Shown piece after piece: positions 1 to 10,702 of a stretch of 64,000 nucleotides of DNA; position 1 is the stretch's first letter, and each line of letters opens with the position of its first letter. Source of the stretch: Diatrype stigma (taxonomy: Eukaryota > Ascomycota > Sordariomycetes > Xylariales > Diatrypaceae); assembly GCA_022225965.2 (NCBI GenBank), contig JAKJXP020000012.1, positions 186,001 to 250,000 of the forward strand, given 5' to 3'. The notes under the pieces were generated by a model. That model worked only from the letters and a program-made list of their open reading frames with translations, was not told the DNA's origin and did not search any database. The translations under genes and the position numbers were made by a program.

Positions 1-634
1 TGAAGCGGTATGGTAAAGAGCAGTTTACATGCAGCGGCAATGCGTAGTCGCAGAACATCAGGCCCAAGCTTCGCGAAAAGTCGATGTGTCTCGTCTTTAT
101 TAGACCATTTCCTTTCTTGCCTAGTTAATTGACTCTAGACTTATGACTCGATGGGCCGATGGCTCACGAACAGTTCACTCCCGATAACGCGTTGCAATGG
201 CGTGCTCGGCACTATCTCAGTATCGTGGGTTCCACTCTGGTCCACCAGTTCTTTTGACAGCCAGCCCGAGACTCATCATTTTCAGCTTTAGTTGCTCTTG
301 GGCCGAATGGCCCCATGCGCTTCACAAAGTATGACCGAACTTTCAATCATGAAAACACTAGACAGCACTTCGGTGTGACAATTGCTTCCCAGTGAGGGGA
401 ATCGCCCATATGTTTATCACGAAGTTAGACATTGACAATTTGAGTCTAGGGTCACCATGAACCTACCTTTACTTCGCTCATTGTTACAAGCATATCGATT
501 GATGGTAAGTCACATATGAGCCACTAGTTACCAGTGGTATCTACCATTGTCTATGATAGATACATGGGATTGATACAGTTAAAAACTGAGAAAGTCTTGT
601 TTTCTGTCAAGGTTTCTAGTCCATTGACTAATCC
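1..634. other. Intergenic, left edge
   Basis: I see no convincing coding sequence, RNA gene or repeat in this stretch. It ends at the TA dinucleotide that flanks the inverted-repeat element starting at 637. Confidence 0.5.
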
Positions 635-636
635 TA

Positions 637-1299
637 CTCGTCAGGGCTCTAATCGCCTTTTGACCCACAATTTTATGGCTTCGCCATTGGGGTCAGGGAC
701 AAGCTAAACGTATTGCAAAAGCAAAACGTAATGTTTTCTACATAATTCTCCATACAATTTAAGTAGGACTTTATGTATCCTGTTATTTGCCGATAATGCT
801 ACATACATTAATATAGTATTCTTATATATGAGATAATTATTGCATAAAGCAGTACATTTCTCTAAAGCACCTACAGCACCTACAGCACTTACAGCACCTA
901 CAGCACCTACAGCACCTACAGCACCTACAGCACCTACAGCACCTACAGCACCTACAGCACCTACAGTACTTACAGCACCTACAGCACCTATAGCACCTAT
1001 AGCACCTGCAATTAATACAAGTCCTTATAAAGCGCAAGAAACGCAAAGAATTTCCTTATGACTCATTAAAATTCCTGGTTTGCATAGGCCTAATAATGAA
1101 ATAATAATTGGAAATATTTGATGCATCAAAACGAGAAATTGCAATAAGGCGCGTTACTTCCATTTTTAATGGGGACGCATATAAATGATAAGTAACAATC
1201 TATAATACGTTTTGCTTTTGCAATACGTTTAGCTAGTCCCTGACTACATCCGCGAAGCGGGCAAAATGTGGGTCAGAAGGCGATTAGAGCCCTGACGAG
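637..1299. mobile_element. MITE-like element with ~95-bp terminal inverted repeats
   Basis: The first ~95 bases and the reverse complement of the last ~95 match closely. Both begin CTCGTCAGGGCTCTAATCGC, share a TGACCCACA block, carry a small GC hairpin around GGCTTCGCC or CCGCTTCGCGG, and share a block around AAACGTATTGCAAAAGCAAA. The element is flanked by TA on both sides (635-636 and 1300-1301), as expected for a Tc1/mariner/pogo-type target duplication. It is only 663 bp and has no transposase frame, so it is best read as a non-autonomous derivative. The interior is AT-rich apart from a 9-bp minisatellite. The parental family is not identified. Confidence 0.8.
862..1005. repeat. 9-bp minisatellite, about 16 units of CTACAGCAC
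   Basis: Sixteen consecutive 9-mers, mostly CTACAGCAC with C-to-T variants such as CTATAGCAC, TTACAGCAC and CTACAGTAC, lie in the centre of the inverted-repeat element. Because 9 is a multiple of 3 the tract reads open on both strands (Ala-Pro-Thr on the plus strand, Cys-Arg-rich on the minus). There is no ATG-led gene context, so I treat it as repeat DNA and not as a coding sequence. The variants cluster toward both ends of the array, as in many minisatellites. Confidence 0.9.
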
Positions 1300-1301
1300 T
1301 A

Positions 1302-2390
1302 TATGCGAAATGCCCGGTATGCAAGAGTGATGAAGCACTTACACTCATAAGCAAAGATCTTACGCTCTCCAAGCAGAAAAGAAAAGGAAATAAGTCGGTA
1401 TATCGTCTGTGTCTGAGCTATATAAGGGCTGCAGGGACTACCTCAAAGGGCCATCCACCCGGGCGTGTTATCACCCCAATGCATATCTACTGCATATCTA
1501 CCATTACTTCCAATACATATGCCCATGCATGCTTACCAAGACCAGATAATGCCTCATGATATTTTGGTGTGTGATGCTTCAATGCTGTGCACGTATCACC
1601 AGTCAAACCGCGCCCGCAGCGGTAGTTACCACCGGGCAAGTACCTGCGAATGTTACCGTGGCCCACAAATCCGGCGCCGGGATTTAGTGGAACATAGACT
1701 GGCGATCGGCTTTTCGGACTTTTAGACCGGGAAGAAAATCGCCGGATCTCCAATGTTAGCTGTCAGTTCATGAAGAAGCCTGGTTGAAGTATGTCCCATT
1801 ACGAACCCCCGCAAATGTCTGGTGTGTCGTAACGGCTGCGGTAACCAGGACATCGTCTCCGTATAAGCCGCAGCTTCGCTCTCGGACGGCCTTCGGTGCC
1901 ACTACACTCAGATTTTCAATGGTGTGTTGAGCTTGGCCGGGCTACTGGTGCGGCTCTGCTGCTGCGAGTATGACAGGCTGGGGACGGTAAGTCGGCCCAG
2001 AGACTCTTTTAGGAGTAACGTCCGCTCTTGATGACCAACCTCCAAATGATCGTCAAATCACATATATTCCCCCTTACAGTAACTTCTTGAGTCGCGGTCA
2101 GCCTACCAGGATATCAACCTTCTCCAGGTGCCGACTCGGCCGGATGCGGTACTCGGACTCCAAGCCGAGTCTCGCAAGCTATGGAAGGGGAAGAGTGGAG
2201 TGGGGGGTTCTCGCACGCACATTTACGTATATATATCTCAGTAACGCAGTGTAGAATATACGTACGGAGAGAAAAGAACAAGCAGTGCATGCATTCTATC
2301 CAATACCTGAAGCTATCACATCAGGAACCATCGTCGAGGGGCCACTACCTACATACAAACGCTTCCATAGCCACTGGGTAGGTACCTACC
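1302..2390. other. Intergenic between element and dehydrogenase gene
   Basis: No gene is recognised here. A TATATAAGG box occurs near 1418 but has no convincing reading frame after it. Palindromic GGTAGGTACCTACC lies just before the ATG of the next gene, one of several such motifs in the window. Confidence 0.4.
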
Positions 2391-3369
2391 ATGTCTGCAC
2401 CACCGGTTCTACTCGTCCTGGGCGCCGGCAAGGGCCTCGGAACGAAGGTCCCGGCCGTTTTCGCCGAGGCCGGCTATAAGGTGGCCGTCGTGGCGCGGAC
2501 GGCTAAGGAGGAGTTCGCGAGCAGGGGGTACTACCAGGTGCAGGCGGACTTCAACAACCCGGAGAGCCTGCCGGAGGTCTTCGCCAAAGTCAAGGCGGAC
2601 GTCGGGGTCCCCACCGTCGTCGTGTACAATGGTACGCATCTCCATGACTACCTACTCATACCTACCTACCTACTATATAACCAGACTAGTCCATCCTAAT
2701 CGCGCTCGGGTTATCGCACAACTACGTAACATGACGATGCTGACATATCCCCCTGGATTATAGCGGTGCAGTACACTCTCGACGACCCGGAGGACCCGTT
2801 TGCCTCCCTCGCACCGGAGAACGTCGCGCGGTTCCACTCCGCCGTCGCTGTGAACGGAACGACGCCGATGGTCGCCCTCCACCACGCCATCGCCGCCTTC
2901 CGGTCCCTCCCTGCCGAGACCCCCGGCAAGGCGTTCATCTTCACCGGGAACATCCTGAACCACAGCCAGTTCAAGAACAGGCTATGCTTCGGGACCGGGA
3001 AGACCGTAGCTGCTTACGGGGTCCGGTACGCCTCGGTGGCTTGTGAAAAGGAAGGGTTCAAGTAAGTACCACTGCTCGTTATTTCACGGCATACTCCCTT
3101 GAAGGTTTCCATGAATTTGGTGAGGAACGCTACTTACTTACTCAAGGTTCTACTATGCCGATGAACGAACCGAAGAGGGCCTTCCGGTGATGAGAGATAT
3201 CGACGGGACTGTGGCCGGGAAGGAGTATCTCAAGATTGCAGAAGCCCCGGAGCAGCTCCCCTGGCTATACACGTACACAAAAGGCAATGGCTACAAGGAC
3301 TTTGGGGAGAAGGACTATCTGAAGACCGTCGATAGCAACGAGCCTCAGTTTATAAAAGGGGGGCGATGA
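2391..3369 (+). CDS. Short-chain dehydrogenase-like protein lacking the catalytic Tyr
   Basis: Three exons (2391-2631, 2764-3061, 3147-3369) join in frame to a 253-residue protein. The introns begin GTACGC and GTAAGT. The N-terminus is a Rossmann fold with a glycine-rich loop at residues 11-17 (GAGKGLG) followed by the strand VAVVAR, as in short-chain dehydrogenases/reductases that bind NAD(P). Length fits the family. The usual catalytic YxxxK appears as F-G-T-G-K at residues 156-160, so the proton-donating Tyr is replaced by Phe. This makes ordinary oxidoreductase chemistry doubtful. The substrate is unknown and the protein is probably cytosolic, since there is no signal peptide. The start is the first in-frame ATG. 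Confidence 0.8.
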
Positions 3370-3630
3370 TCGTAAAGCAATCCAAGTGACAGCAACGTTG
3401 ATGTTCTCGAGGCGAAAGGCTGTTGCCATAGTTATGCGCTGCTATAACAACGATGGTCTAAGAAGGAAAAAAAAAAAAAGGAAAAAAAGAAGAACATAGC
3501 ATATAAGGGCTCCAATGAACTGAACGGAACCTTGAATATCTAATATGAAAAATACGTAACTGTCTATGAACTAGTATGATGCCATCCAAACACGACAGGA
3601 GTAATAGCATCTGTGATCAACATGTGGTTC

Positions 3631-5673
3631 CTAATTTAACCACTTTCCGTACAAAATTGGAGCCATAGGCAATGCCTCTAACATAGCTCGATGTTCCTCC
3701 AAGACCGCCATGGCCTCATATGGACTGAGGATACGATAATGCATCCTTTCATCCGAACTTCTGCAAAGAACGATGTTTTGATAAGGATCCCGACCACCAT
3801 AGGCGAAATCCCCATAAGCAACGATTTGCAACGACGACACGCCCTGGGGTCCAAATGCCCACTCAATAAACTGGCGGAACTCCTTCCGCAGTCTTACTGA
3901 CGCTCCAACTTGCTCTGTATCACCTTCCCTCACGCTAGGTTCAGAAGGGTCACTTTCGGCTTCACTAGCAGGACCAGAGCCTTCAGAATTACTTTCTGGC
4001 TCGGATTCATCCGATATGTCGATGAGATCTTGCGGGTTGCCCTCCTGCGCCCAAGAGAGAAGGTGTTCCAGATCTGAACACGACTGCCGAATGTGAAGTA
4101 GCTTCAATGAAGCTTTTTCGGCGAACGGCTGTAATATGGGTTTCTGCAAAATAAGTTAGTTGTTTTCAGACAGTAATGTTGCATATGTCAGCACATACTA
4201 GACACTCTGGCAAACAAGGTAGGCCAAGGCATTCAAGGTCAAGCCTGGCAAGGGGGTTCTGCGAAGGATCCTTCTTGATCCGGCGCAGCTGGCGTCCGAA
4301 AATCCCCAGGTCCGGGACGTCTTCATCCCTCTCAAAGGCTGGGGAATCCTCATCCGTATTCACGGTTCTCTGGTGATCCGCGAGCTTTCTCAAGGTTTCC
4401 CGGTGGTGGGCGAGATGATTCCAGAATCTGATGCTATCATGTGGCCCTGGCATGCTGACGAAGAGCTCTTCAAGCCCCTCGAAGGCGTCAAGAAAGCTTC
4501 CTATGACATATTCTTCCAATCCCATTCCTTCATCGTCATACTGGATTTCGAGCGTCTTCAGGTTTATGGGCCCTTTCCGCTCCAGAATACCCTTCAGAAA
4601 GTGGTCCCAGCCGAGGCACTTCCGAAGGGTTAGGGATCTAAGTGTATGGAAGTTTATTGCGGAAGCCATAGCCGCAACAAGGGGTACTTGTGAGAGGGAC
4701 AAGACGCGGATGTTCGGAAAGAAGGGTTGGGAAGGGTATCCGGTTAACTGTAGCATTTTACCAAAGAAATAGTCCTCGTCTGACTCTTCACCGCGAGCGT
4801 GCAACGGTTCTCTTAGCATTTTCCAGTCTACAAAGTCTAGAACAAGTTTCTGTAGACGCGTAGAGTTCGACCGAATAGCGACTGATAAAGTAATCAAACT
4901 TTTACTAGTCGGTGCTTTCCAAGATAGACTTTGAAGCTCTCGGAAGGGTGACAAATCTATGTCACACTCCCAGTCGTAAGAATGACCGCAGGTAGCGTCT
5001 GTTGTCAAACTGATGGATCTTAACGATCTCTGGTGAACAGCAACGGGACCCTGATCTCCAAGTATTGCCGAAGGGATACAAGTCCCCATATCCCAGCTAT
5101 AACTTGTGGTCAGGGGCTTCTGGTCCAATGGAGATATATATCATGAGGTACGAACCTGAAACTACGTAATTTTGCATGCTGGAACAGTTCGACGAAGGAG
5201 GTTGCCCTTTTTATAAGGGTACCAAACGGATCATTATGTTCGCCTTCGTCATCGTCGCCATCGTCGTCAATCACCTCTCCACTATCATATGTCCTGGCCT
5301 CCATGTGACAATGAGGGCACCTTGCTCGAGTAACGACTTGAATATCGGAATGGACTTGTAACTGGGTAGCGACCTCAAAGCAAACCTGTGGCAGGGCTGC
5401 CGGTTTTATACAATGTAGTCTGAGCTCAGAAATGGGTGTGATTGTGACAGATTTCCAAAGTACCCTGGCAACAAGCGCATATATGTGTTTTGAAATTTGA
5501 GAAAGAGATTTGAGGTCGGTTTTGTCCAACTGCCATACCAAGCATTAGCTTTTCTCGTCCATAAAGGGCTCATGGGAGAATATATATGTATGAAGATGAA
5601 AGAAGGAGAAGTTGAATTCACAGACATTCTCGACCACCATATGGAAGACTTCGGGTGGCAATCTGACAAGCAT
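3631..5673 (-). CDS. F-box protein with probable leucine-rich repeats
   Basis: Four exons on the minus strand (5626-5673, 5156-5529, 4199-5096, 3631-4143) join to 610 residues. The introns run 96, 59 and 55 nt, the last with a textbook GTATGT...TTGCAG pair. Residues 4-45 form an F-box (LPPEVFHMVVEN, then LDKTDLKSLSQISKH across the first splice), which would recruit SKP1 and make the protein the substrate receptor of an SCF ubiquitin ligase. The middle has irregular leucine-rich stretches. An acidic Asp/Glu/Ser-rich segment follows in the last exon. Base composition is lower in GC than in other genes here, and the gene abuts the RIP-mutated retroelement. Many fungal F-box genes of this kind are lineage-specific; the target is unknown. 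Confidence 0.75.
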
Positions 5674-5848
5674 ATTGGCTATAATGAAGCGCACTAATCT
5701 GCGCTTACAGCAATCCGCGGTCGTTTCGATATTAGGAGATCCAAAAATCTAATTAGGAAACCAAGTTTCCAGGAACGAGGGGAAGAGGCTTCGATATTAA
5801 AAAGTATTAAAGCCAATGCTACCTAGCCCCCAAGTTGCTCCATATATC

Positions 5849-5950
5849 TAAATTAATTTACGGGTCCAGAAGGGTTCCATACTGCAACCTGCCATTTATA
5901 ATAATAATAATTAACAATTCGATTAATTTTATAATCGCGCCGCCGCTTTT
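5849..5950 (+). repeat. Repeat A1 of the split direct repeats
   Basis: These 102 bp match 10193-10294 without an indel. The shared features are TAAATTAATTTACG, AAGGGTT, an ATAATAATA tract and CGATTAA. The first 40 bp of A1 are less mutated than in A2 (for example GGGTCCAGAAGG against GAATCCAAAAGG), so mutation intensity rises inward from the left edge. Confidence 0.8.
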
Positions 5951-7017
5951 ATTTTGAATTTTAATTCGAATTCTTTATAAATATTCCTTAAATTCGATTT
6001 ATTAATTAATTATTATTTATTTACAGATTCCGATATAATGGATTTTAACGATATCCTTATATTCATTTTTGCTATTTAAAACGCGCTTTTAAAAATCGTC
6101 GCCACGAATACCGAAAAACGCGTAACGCGGTTTTTATTAAAGGCGCCGGCGATTTTTAATACAATATTAAAAACCGATACCGTCGGTTTTTTGCCGTTAG
6201 CCGCGAAGCTTATAAAAAAACCACGCATAAATACGGTTAGCAAATTCTTTAAATCCGTTTTTTCGGCCGAAAAGCTCGATTTCCGTAAACGCCGGCTTAA
6301 GGCACGTAAAGTTAAATTAAAAAAATAAAAGCTACAAAATAAAATAACCTACCGGCATTACGAAAAGAAAATCCAAAAACGCGGCCCGGATTTAAATAAG
6401 AAATTAATAAATATTTTAATATCGTAATAAATACTGCAAATATATTTCCGAATATAAAAATAAGTTACGTAATGCAAATATTCGAATTTAAATTTAAGCC
6501 TTTAAATTTAATTAAATTTCGAATTAACGTTTATTCGAAAGCGTAAAACGAAATTTTAAACGTTTATATCGTTAATTTCGAATTCCGGTTCGTTCTTAAT
6601 ATCGGAAAAATCCTTTATTACGGTTTCGATTTATATATTTTTTTTTAATGCTTCGCCCGATATATAAAAATTTATGCTTATTTTTTTTAAAATGCATTTA
6701 AATATATAAATAAACATAATACGTTTTGCCGAATATATAACGAAATACGAATAAACCTATTAAATAAAATATATATTTATATATATAATGGTTCGTATGA
6801 TTTCCGTAATAAACTTCGACTATAACGCGGCGGAATAAAAAAACGAAAAGCCGGATTAAATTAACGAATCCTTTTTTTTAACGCCTTTAAAACATATAAC
6901 AAAAGCGCTTCGGCGTCGCTTAAAACTTAAAAAACCTTTTAAAAAAATACTTATCGCAATTAAAACAAAAACGAATGCATTTATAAGGTTTTCGGTAATA
7001 AATACAAAAAGCCTTAT

Positions 7018-7059
7018 AAATGCTTTAATTATAACGAAAATTATAAAATAACGAAATGT
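7018..7059 (+). pseudogene. Possible Gag-like zinc-knuckle remnant
   Basis: Upstream of the reverse transcriptase a short frame reads KCFNYNENYKITKC, which resembles a mutated CCHC knuckle in which a C-to-T or G-to-A change turned Cys and His codons into Tyr codons. One residue seems to be missing relative to the standard CX2CX4HX4C spacing, so this is only suggestive. Confidence 0.3.
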
Positions 7060-7738
7060 AATAATAAATCCAAATAAAATTCGAATATTATTACGTTCGG
7101 TTTTAATAATTCGCCCGTAATACCGAAAAATTCGGAAATAATTTAATTATTCGTTCGAATACGTAATTTTTTTCCGGTTAGGCCGGATATTAATACATTC
7201 CTTCTTTTCGAAATCTTTTTTATAAGTAAGGATCTTTTTCGGGATTTGCCGTTTTTTTTAATCGCCGAAAAATAAAGAGCCGCTTTCGGGCGTTATTTCG
7301 GAAAACTTCTTATTTTAATCGACGGCATATTTATATACGGCGTTTAATTCGGTTATACGTAACAATTCCCGCCGATAATTTCCGGAAATTTCGCAATAAC
7401 TTACGAAAATCCGGCGATAATTTAATAATAACTAAAAAGCAACTTTATATTCGGCCGCGTCGCTTTCGTTCCGTTTTTTTTGCCGCCCGGCTTTATTTTT
7501 TTCCCGTTCGGCCTCGTACCAAAACCGAACGAAAAATAACGCAAGATATATTACTTCTTTTATTTTCCGGAAAATTCGATTAACGACTAAATCCCGGAAA
7601 TAAATGCCATATTTAAATATATTATAATCGAAAACGTTTTCGATTTCGTACGCCGCTTTAATAAGGAATTCCTTTTCGTTAAGAAAAACCTTAAAAACGC
7701 GTTTTATATAATATTTATAACGGCATTATAACGTCGAT

Positions 7739-8830
7739 TATTCGGTTTTAAATAATGCAAAAGGTTTTATTACGAAAATTACCTTTTATTCGGTTTTTAT
7801 ACGGCTTTATATTTATTTAATTTATTTATAAAAGCCTTTTATTAAATGTTTTTCGCATTACTTATCGAAATATTAATTGCTTATTATTTCGACGACTTTA
7901 TTTTCGTATTTCTTTTCGAAAAAATCGCGATTTCGTTATATTTTTTTTATAACAAACTAATTGCCGCATTAGGAATTTTTCCGAATCCCGAAAAAAACGG
8001 CTAAAATATAACTTTCGAAATTTTCGGAATCGAAATCGATATAACGTCGATAAGCGCCTATTTATTAAAACGGAAACTTACGAAGGTTAATAAGTTAATT
8101 GCCGATATTTTTATTGCAGGCACTTTTTTCGGTTATTAAACCGAACGAATCGCCGGCTTTTTAAATTTTTACGTAACGGTAATGCCTTTAAATAAACCTT
8201 TTTTATACGGAATTTAAGGCTTTTTTGTTTTTATACGTAACTTATATTTATAATGTTCGTTTAATAACGGCGCCATAAAGGATTTATAATAATAAAGAAA
8301 TTCCTTTCGGAATTTTAACGACATTTATTTATTAATAAATTTAAACCGAATAATGTTTTATTTATTTACGGATTTCTCGAAATTTGCATTCGAAGGTTTT
8401 TAATATTACGAAAATCCGGTTTAAAAAAACTGGCATACGAATTTATTTATTTCGGTTATTTAAGCCTTTTATTATTTATTTAGCAAAAACGAATTGTAAT
8501 TTTTAATTAATATTTTCGAATTAATTGCAATTTAAAAAGCCTTTTTATTATTCGATTTAACGTAAATATACGGTACGGTTATCGTATATACCGATAATAT
8601 AACGACTTAATACGGCTTATTTAATTTTAAAATAAAGGCAACCCTTTTAATAAACGCCTTCCGTAACGTTTTCGTTCGTTTAACGGGATTCGATATTAAT
8701 CTTATAACGATACGCGTATCGTCGGCCGAAAATATATTCGCGGATACATTTTTTTAACGGAATTAATAATCGATTATTAATTTATGTTTTAATTAATAAA
8801 CGCTTATAATATTAAATTTCCGAATAATTT
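7739..8830 (+). pseudogene. Reverse transcriptase / RNase H remnant
   Basis: In one frame a degenerate LFGF..A...FN motif (compare PFGL..AP) is followed by AYYFDDFIFV at 7879-7908, the Y-x-D-D active-site region of reverse transcriptase. Downstream comes LGIEID-like sequence, then LFTDFSKFA near 8360-8390, where the Asp fits the first RNase H catalytic residue, then VIVYTDNITT near 8580. Near 8715-8790 the frame reads SAENIFADTFF and LCFN, which fits the ADALSR-type end of fungal DIRS-like polymerases. Many in-frame stops fall where a Trp or Gln codon would be expected after G-to-A or C-to-T mutation. It is not functional. Confidence 0.7.
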
Positions 8831-9199
8831 CGTAATATAAATATTACGAATTTTTTTTAACGAAAATTACGTAAAATTATTTTAAATCGGATTCGTTTCG
8901 AATATTCGAAAAACTTATAATATAATAATACGTTCGTACGAATTATAATGCCGACGATACGTATTTATATCGTAACCGGTAATAGCAATTATTTTTTCGA
9001 AATAAATATTTAATTAAACTTTCGGCCGAATATAAAACCGGCTTCGGGGCTTTATAATAAAAAAATACCTAGTATTTATATATTTAATATATATCGATAT
9101 AAATTACGATATAGCAATTTTCGAAAACGTATATATAAAACGTTTAATATAAAAAGCGAAATATTTATTTTTATACGAACCGGTACGAATCGAAAAAAA

Positions 9200-9830
9200 G
9201 CCTTTTATTTCCAAAGTTACGTTTTAACGGTTCGTTAATTCCGAAACGACGACGGACGAAAATCCCGGAAATACATTTACGATTAATGCCGCCTTTATAA
9301 CGGCATAAATAAGTTTTTTCCGTTTAGGCGAAATTATATATACCGAAGCCGATACCGGCAATTCGATCCGATATAAATACGAAAAGTTCTTTTTATTTTA
9401 CGTTATTTTTTCCGAACGAAAAAATTATTTCCGGCTATTTTTTCGATCCAGCAAAACGGATCGGAATAAAAACGGAATAATTTTAATAATAAAAATTATA
9501 AACGATACCATATGTTTTTATTTTTATATAACCAAATAGCTACGATAAAATTCGAATTCCGAATATAATTTAAGCCGATAATTTTTATTTCGTTTACGAA
9601 GCGGCGTTTTTATTCGTAAACGCGTTTTTATTGCATTCCGGATTTACTTAATGCGGATCGAAATTTCCTTTAATACGTATTCGGGCTATAGCTTTTACCG
9701 GAAAGCCGCATAATACGCTTCCGATTTCGGCATAAACGAAAAAAACATTAAATTATTAAATAAATAATTTTCCAATATCGTATGTCGGTATTATAAAACG
9801 TTTTTAATAAGTTTCTTATATTTATAACGC
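9200..9830 (+). pseudogene. Tyrosine recombinase remnant
   Basis: From about 9225 the frame reads like the C-terminal half of a retrotransposon tyrosine recombinase. The clearest part is at 9687-9800: YSFYRKAA, a stop, YASDFGINEKNIKLLNK, a stop, FSNIV..YYK. This fits the conserved H-x-x-R box (HSFR.GAA..A...G....I..LGRW.S.A...Y). The His is replaced by Tyr, and the stop after LLNK sits at the expected Trp. The order RT, RNase H, recombinase is that of DIRS/Ngaro elements. It would have mediated integration of a circular intermediate; the copy is dead. Confidence 0.6.
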
Positions 9831-9903
9831 TATTTCGTATACGGATAATCGAAAACGAATTAATAATTCTTTTTTTATATTCGAAAAAAAAATAAAATAA
9901 ATT

Positions 9904-10192
9904 AAACTGCTTTAAGCCGGCCGTAAAAATAACTTTCGGTTATTTTTACGAATATTATAATATTTTTATATAAAGGATTTATATAAATCGTTATAAATCG
10001 CTTTTATAATATCTTTATTTAAAGGTACCGTTTAAATAATTAAAAACGGCCTTTATAAATATAATAATAATTTTATAAAACATTACGCAATAGCGTTTTT
10101 CGAACGTTATAACGGCCGGTTTTTAAAAGGGTTTATATTATTAATATATTATTTTAATACCTTTTAATCGAATTCTTAAAGTAATTTATAAA
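9904..10192 (+). repeat. Repeat B1 of the split direct repeats
   Basis: This copy is colinear with 10414-10702 at a constant offset of 510 bp with no indel. By my count about 74 of 289 positions differ, all C/T or A/G transitions. B1 is heavily mutated along its whole length. Its last base touches the first base of A2. Confidence 0.85.
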
Positions 10193-10294
10193 TAAATTAA
10201 TTTACGAATCCAAAAGGGTTTTATATTATAACTTATTATTTATAATAATAACAATTAATAATTCGATTAACTTTATAATTACACCGTTGCTTTT
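10193..10294 (+). repeat. Repeat A2 of the split direct repeats
   Basis: This is the second copy of the 5' terminal repeat, directly abutting B1. It is followed by 119 bp (10295-10413) that match neither the sequence after A1 nor that before B1. The reason for this spacer is unclear. Confidence 0.8.
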
Positions 10295-10413
10295 TCGTTT
10301 ATCGTTTTTATTAATGCCTACGGTTATAACGAACGAAAAAAAAAAGAATCTTAATAAAGGGAATATTAATAAAAAGGTTATTTATAAGTTTTAATTTATT
10401 CTTTATGCGTATA

Positions 10414-10702
10414 AAACTGTTTTAAGCCGGCCGCAAAAATAGCTTTCGGTTATTTTTATAAACGCTATAATACCTTTATATAAAAAATCCGCGCAAGCCG
10501 TTATAAGCCGCTTTTATAATACCTTTATCCGAAGGTACCGTTTAAATAGCTAAAAACGGCTTTTACGAATGCAACAACAGCCTTACGAAGCGCTATGCAG
10601 CAGCGCTTTCCAAGCGCTGCAACGGCCGGCCCCTAAAGGGGCTCATACCACCAATACACTATTCCAATACCCTCTAATCGAATTCCTGAAGTGATTTGTA
10701 AA
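10414..10702 (+). repeat. Repeat B2, right terminus, with a near-unmutated outer half
   Basis: This is the 3' terminal copy of B. Its outer half (from about 10565) keeps CpA, TpG and ordinary GC content, whereas the matching half of B1 is strongly AT-shifted. It therefore serves as an internal reference for the original sequence of the element. Confidence 0.85.

Larger units (their letters stand above)
5849..10702 (+). mobile_element. RIP-degraded tyrosine-recombinase (DIRS-order) retroelement with split direct repeats
   Basis: This 4.85-kb AT-rich block carries remnants, all on the plus strand, of a reverse transcriptase (7739-7896), an RNase H (near 8370) and a tyrosine recombinase (9687-9800). 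The termini are not LTRs. A 102-bp repeat A occurs at 5849-5950 and 10193-10294, and a 289-bp repeat B at 9904-10192 and 10414-10702, giving A1-internal-B1-A2-spacer-B2. This split direct repeat layout is known from Ngaro and PAT-type elements of the DIRS order. CpA/TpG are scarce and TpA abundant while CpG remains, the signature of RIP. Every frame is broken by many stops, so no protein can be made. I see no target duplication, as expected for recombinase-mediated insertion. Confidence 0.8.

Noticed and set aside
862..1005. CRISPR-like repeat array
   Set aside because: Units are 9 bp without spacers, and the genome is eukaryotic.
840..1061. Frame coding for an Ala-Pro-Thr repeat protein
   Set aside because: It is the 9-bp minisatellite read in frame, lies inside an AT-rich inverted-repeat element, lacks an ATG and is equally open on the opposite strand.
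5097..5155. Alternative 32-nt intron in the F-box gene that would retain more residues
   Set aside because: Too short for a spliceosomal intron; the 59-nt alternative keeps the frame with standard GT...AG ends.
9904..10702. LTR pair of a gypsy or copia element
   Set aside because: The left end of the element carries only the A repeat and no copy of B. Both B copies are at the right end, and a recombinase remnant replaces an integrase.
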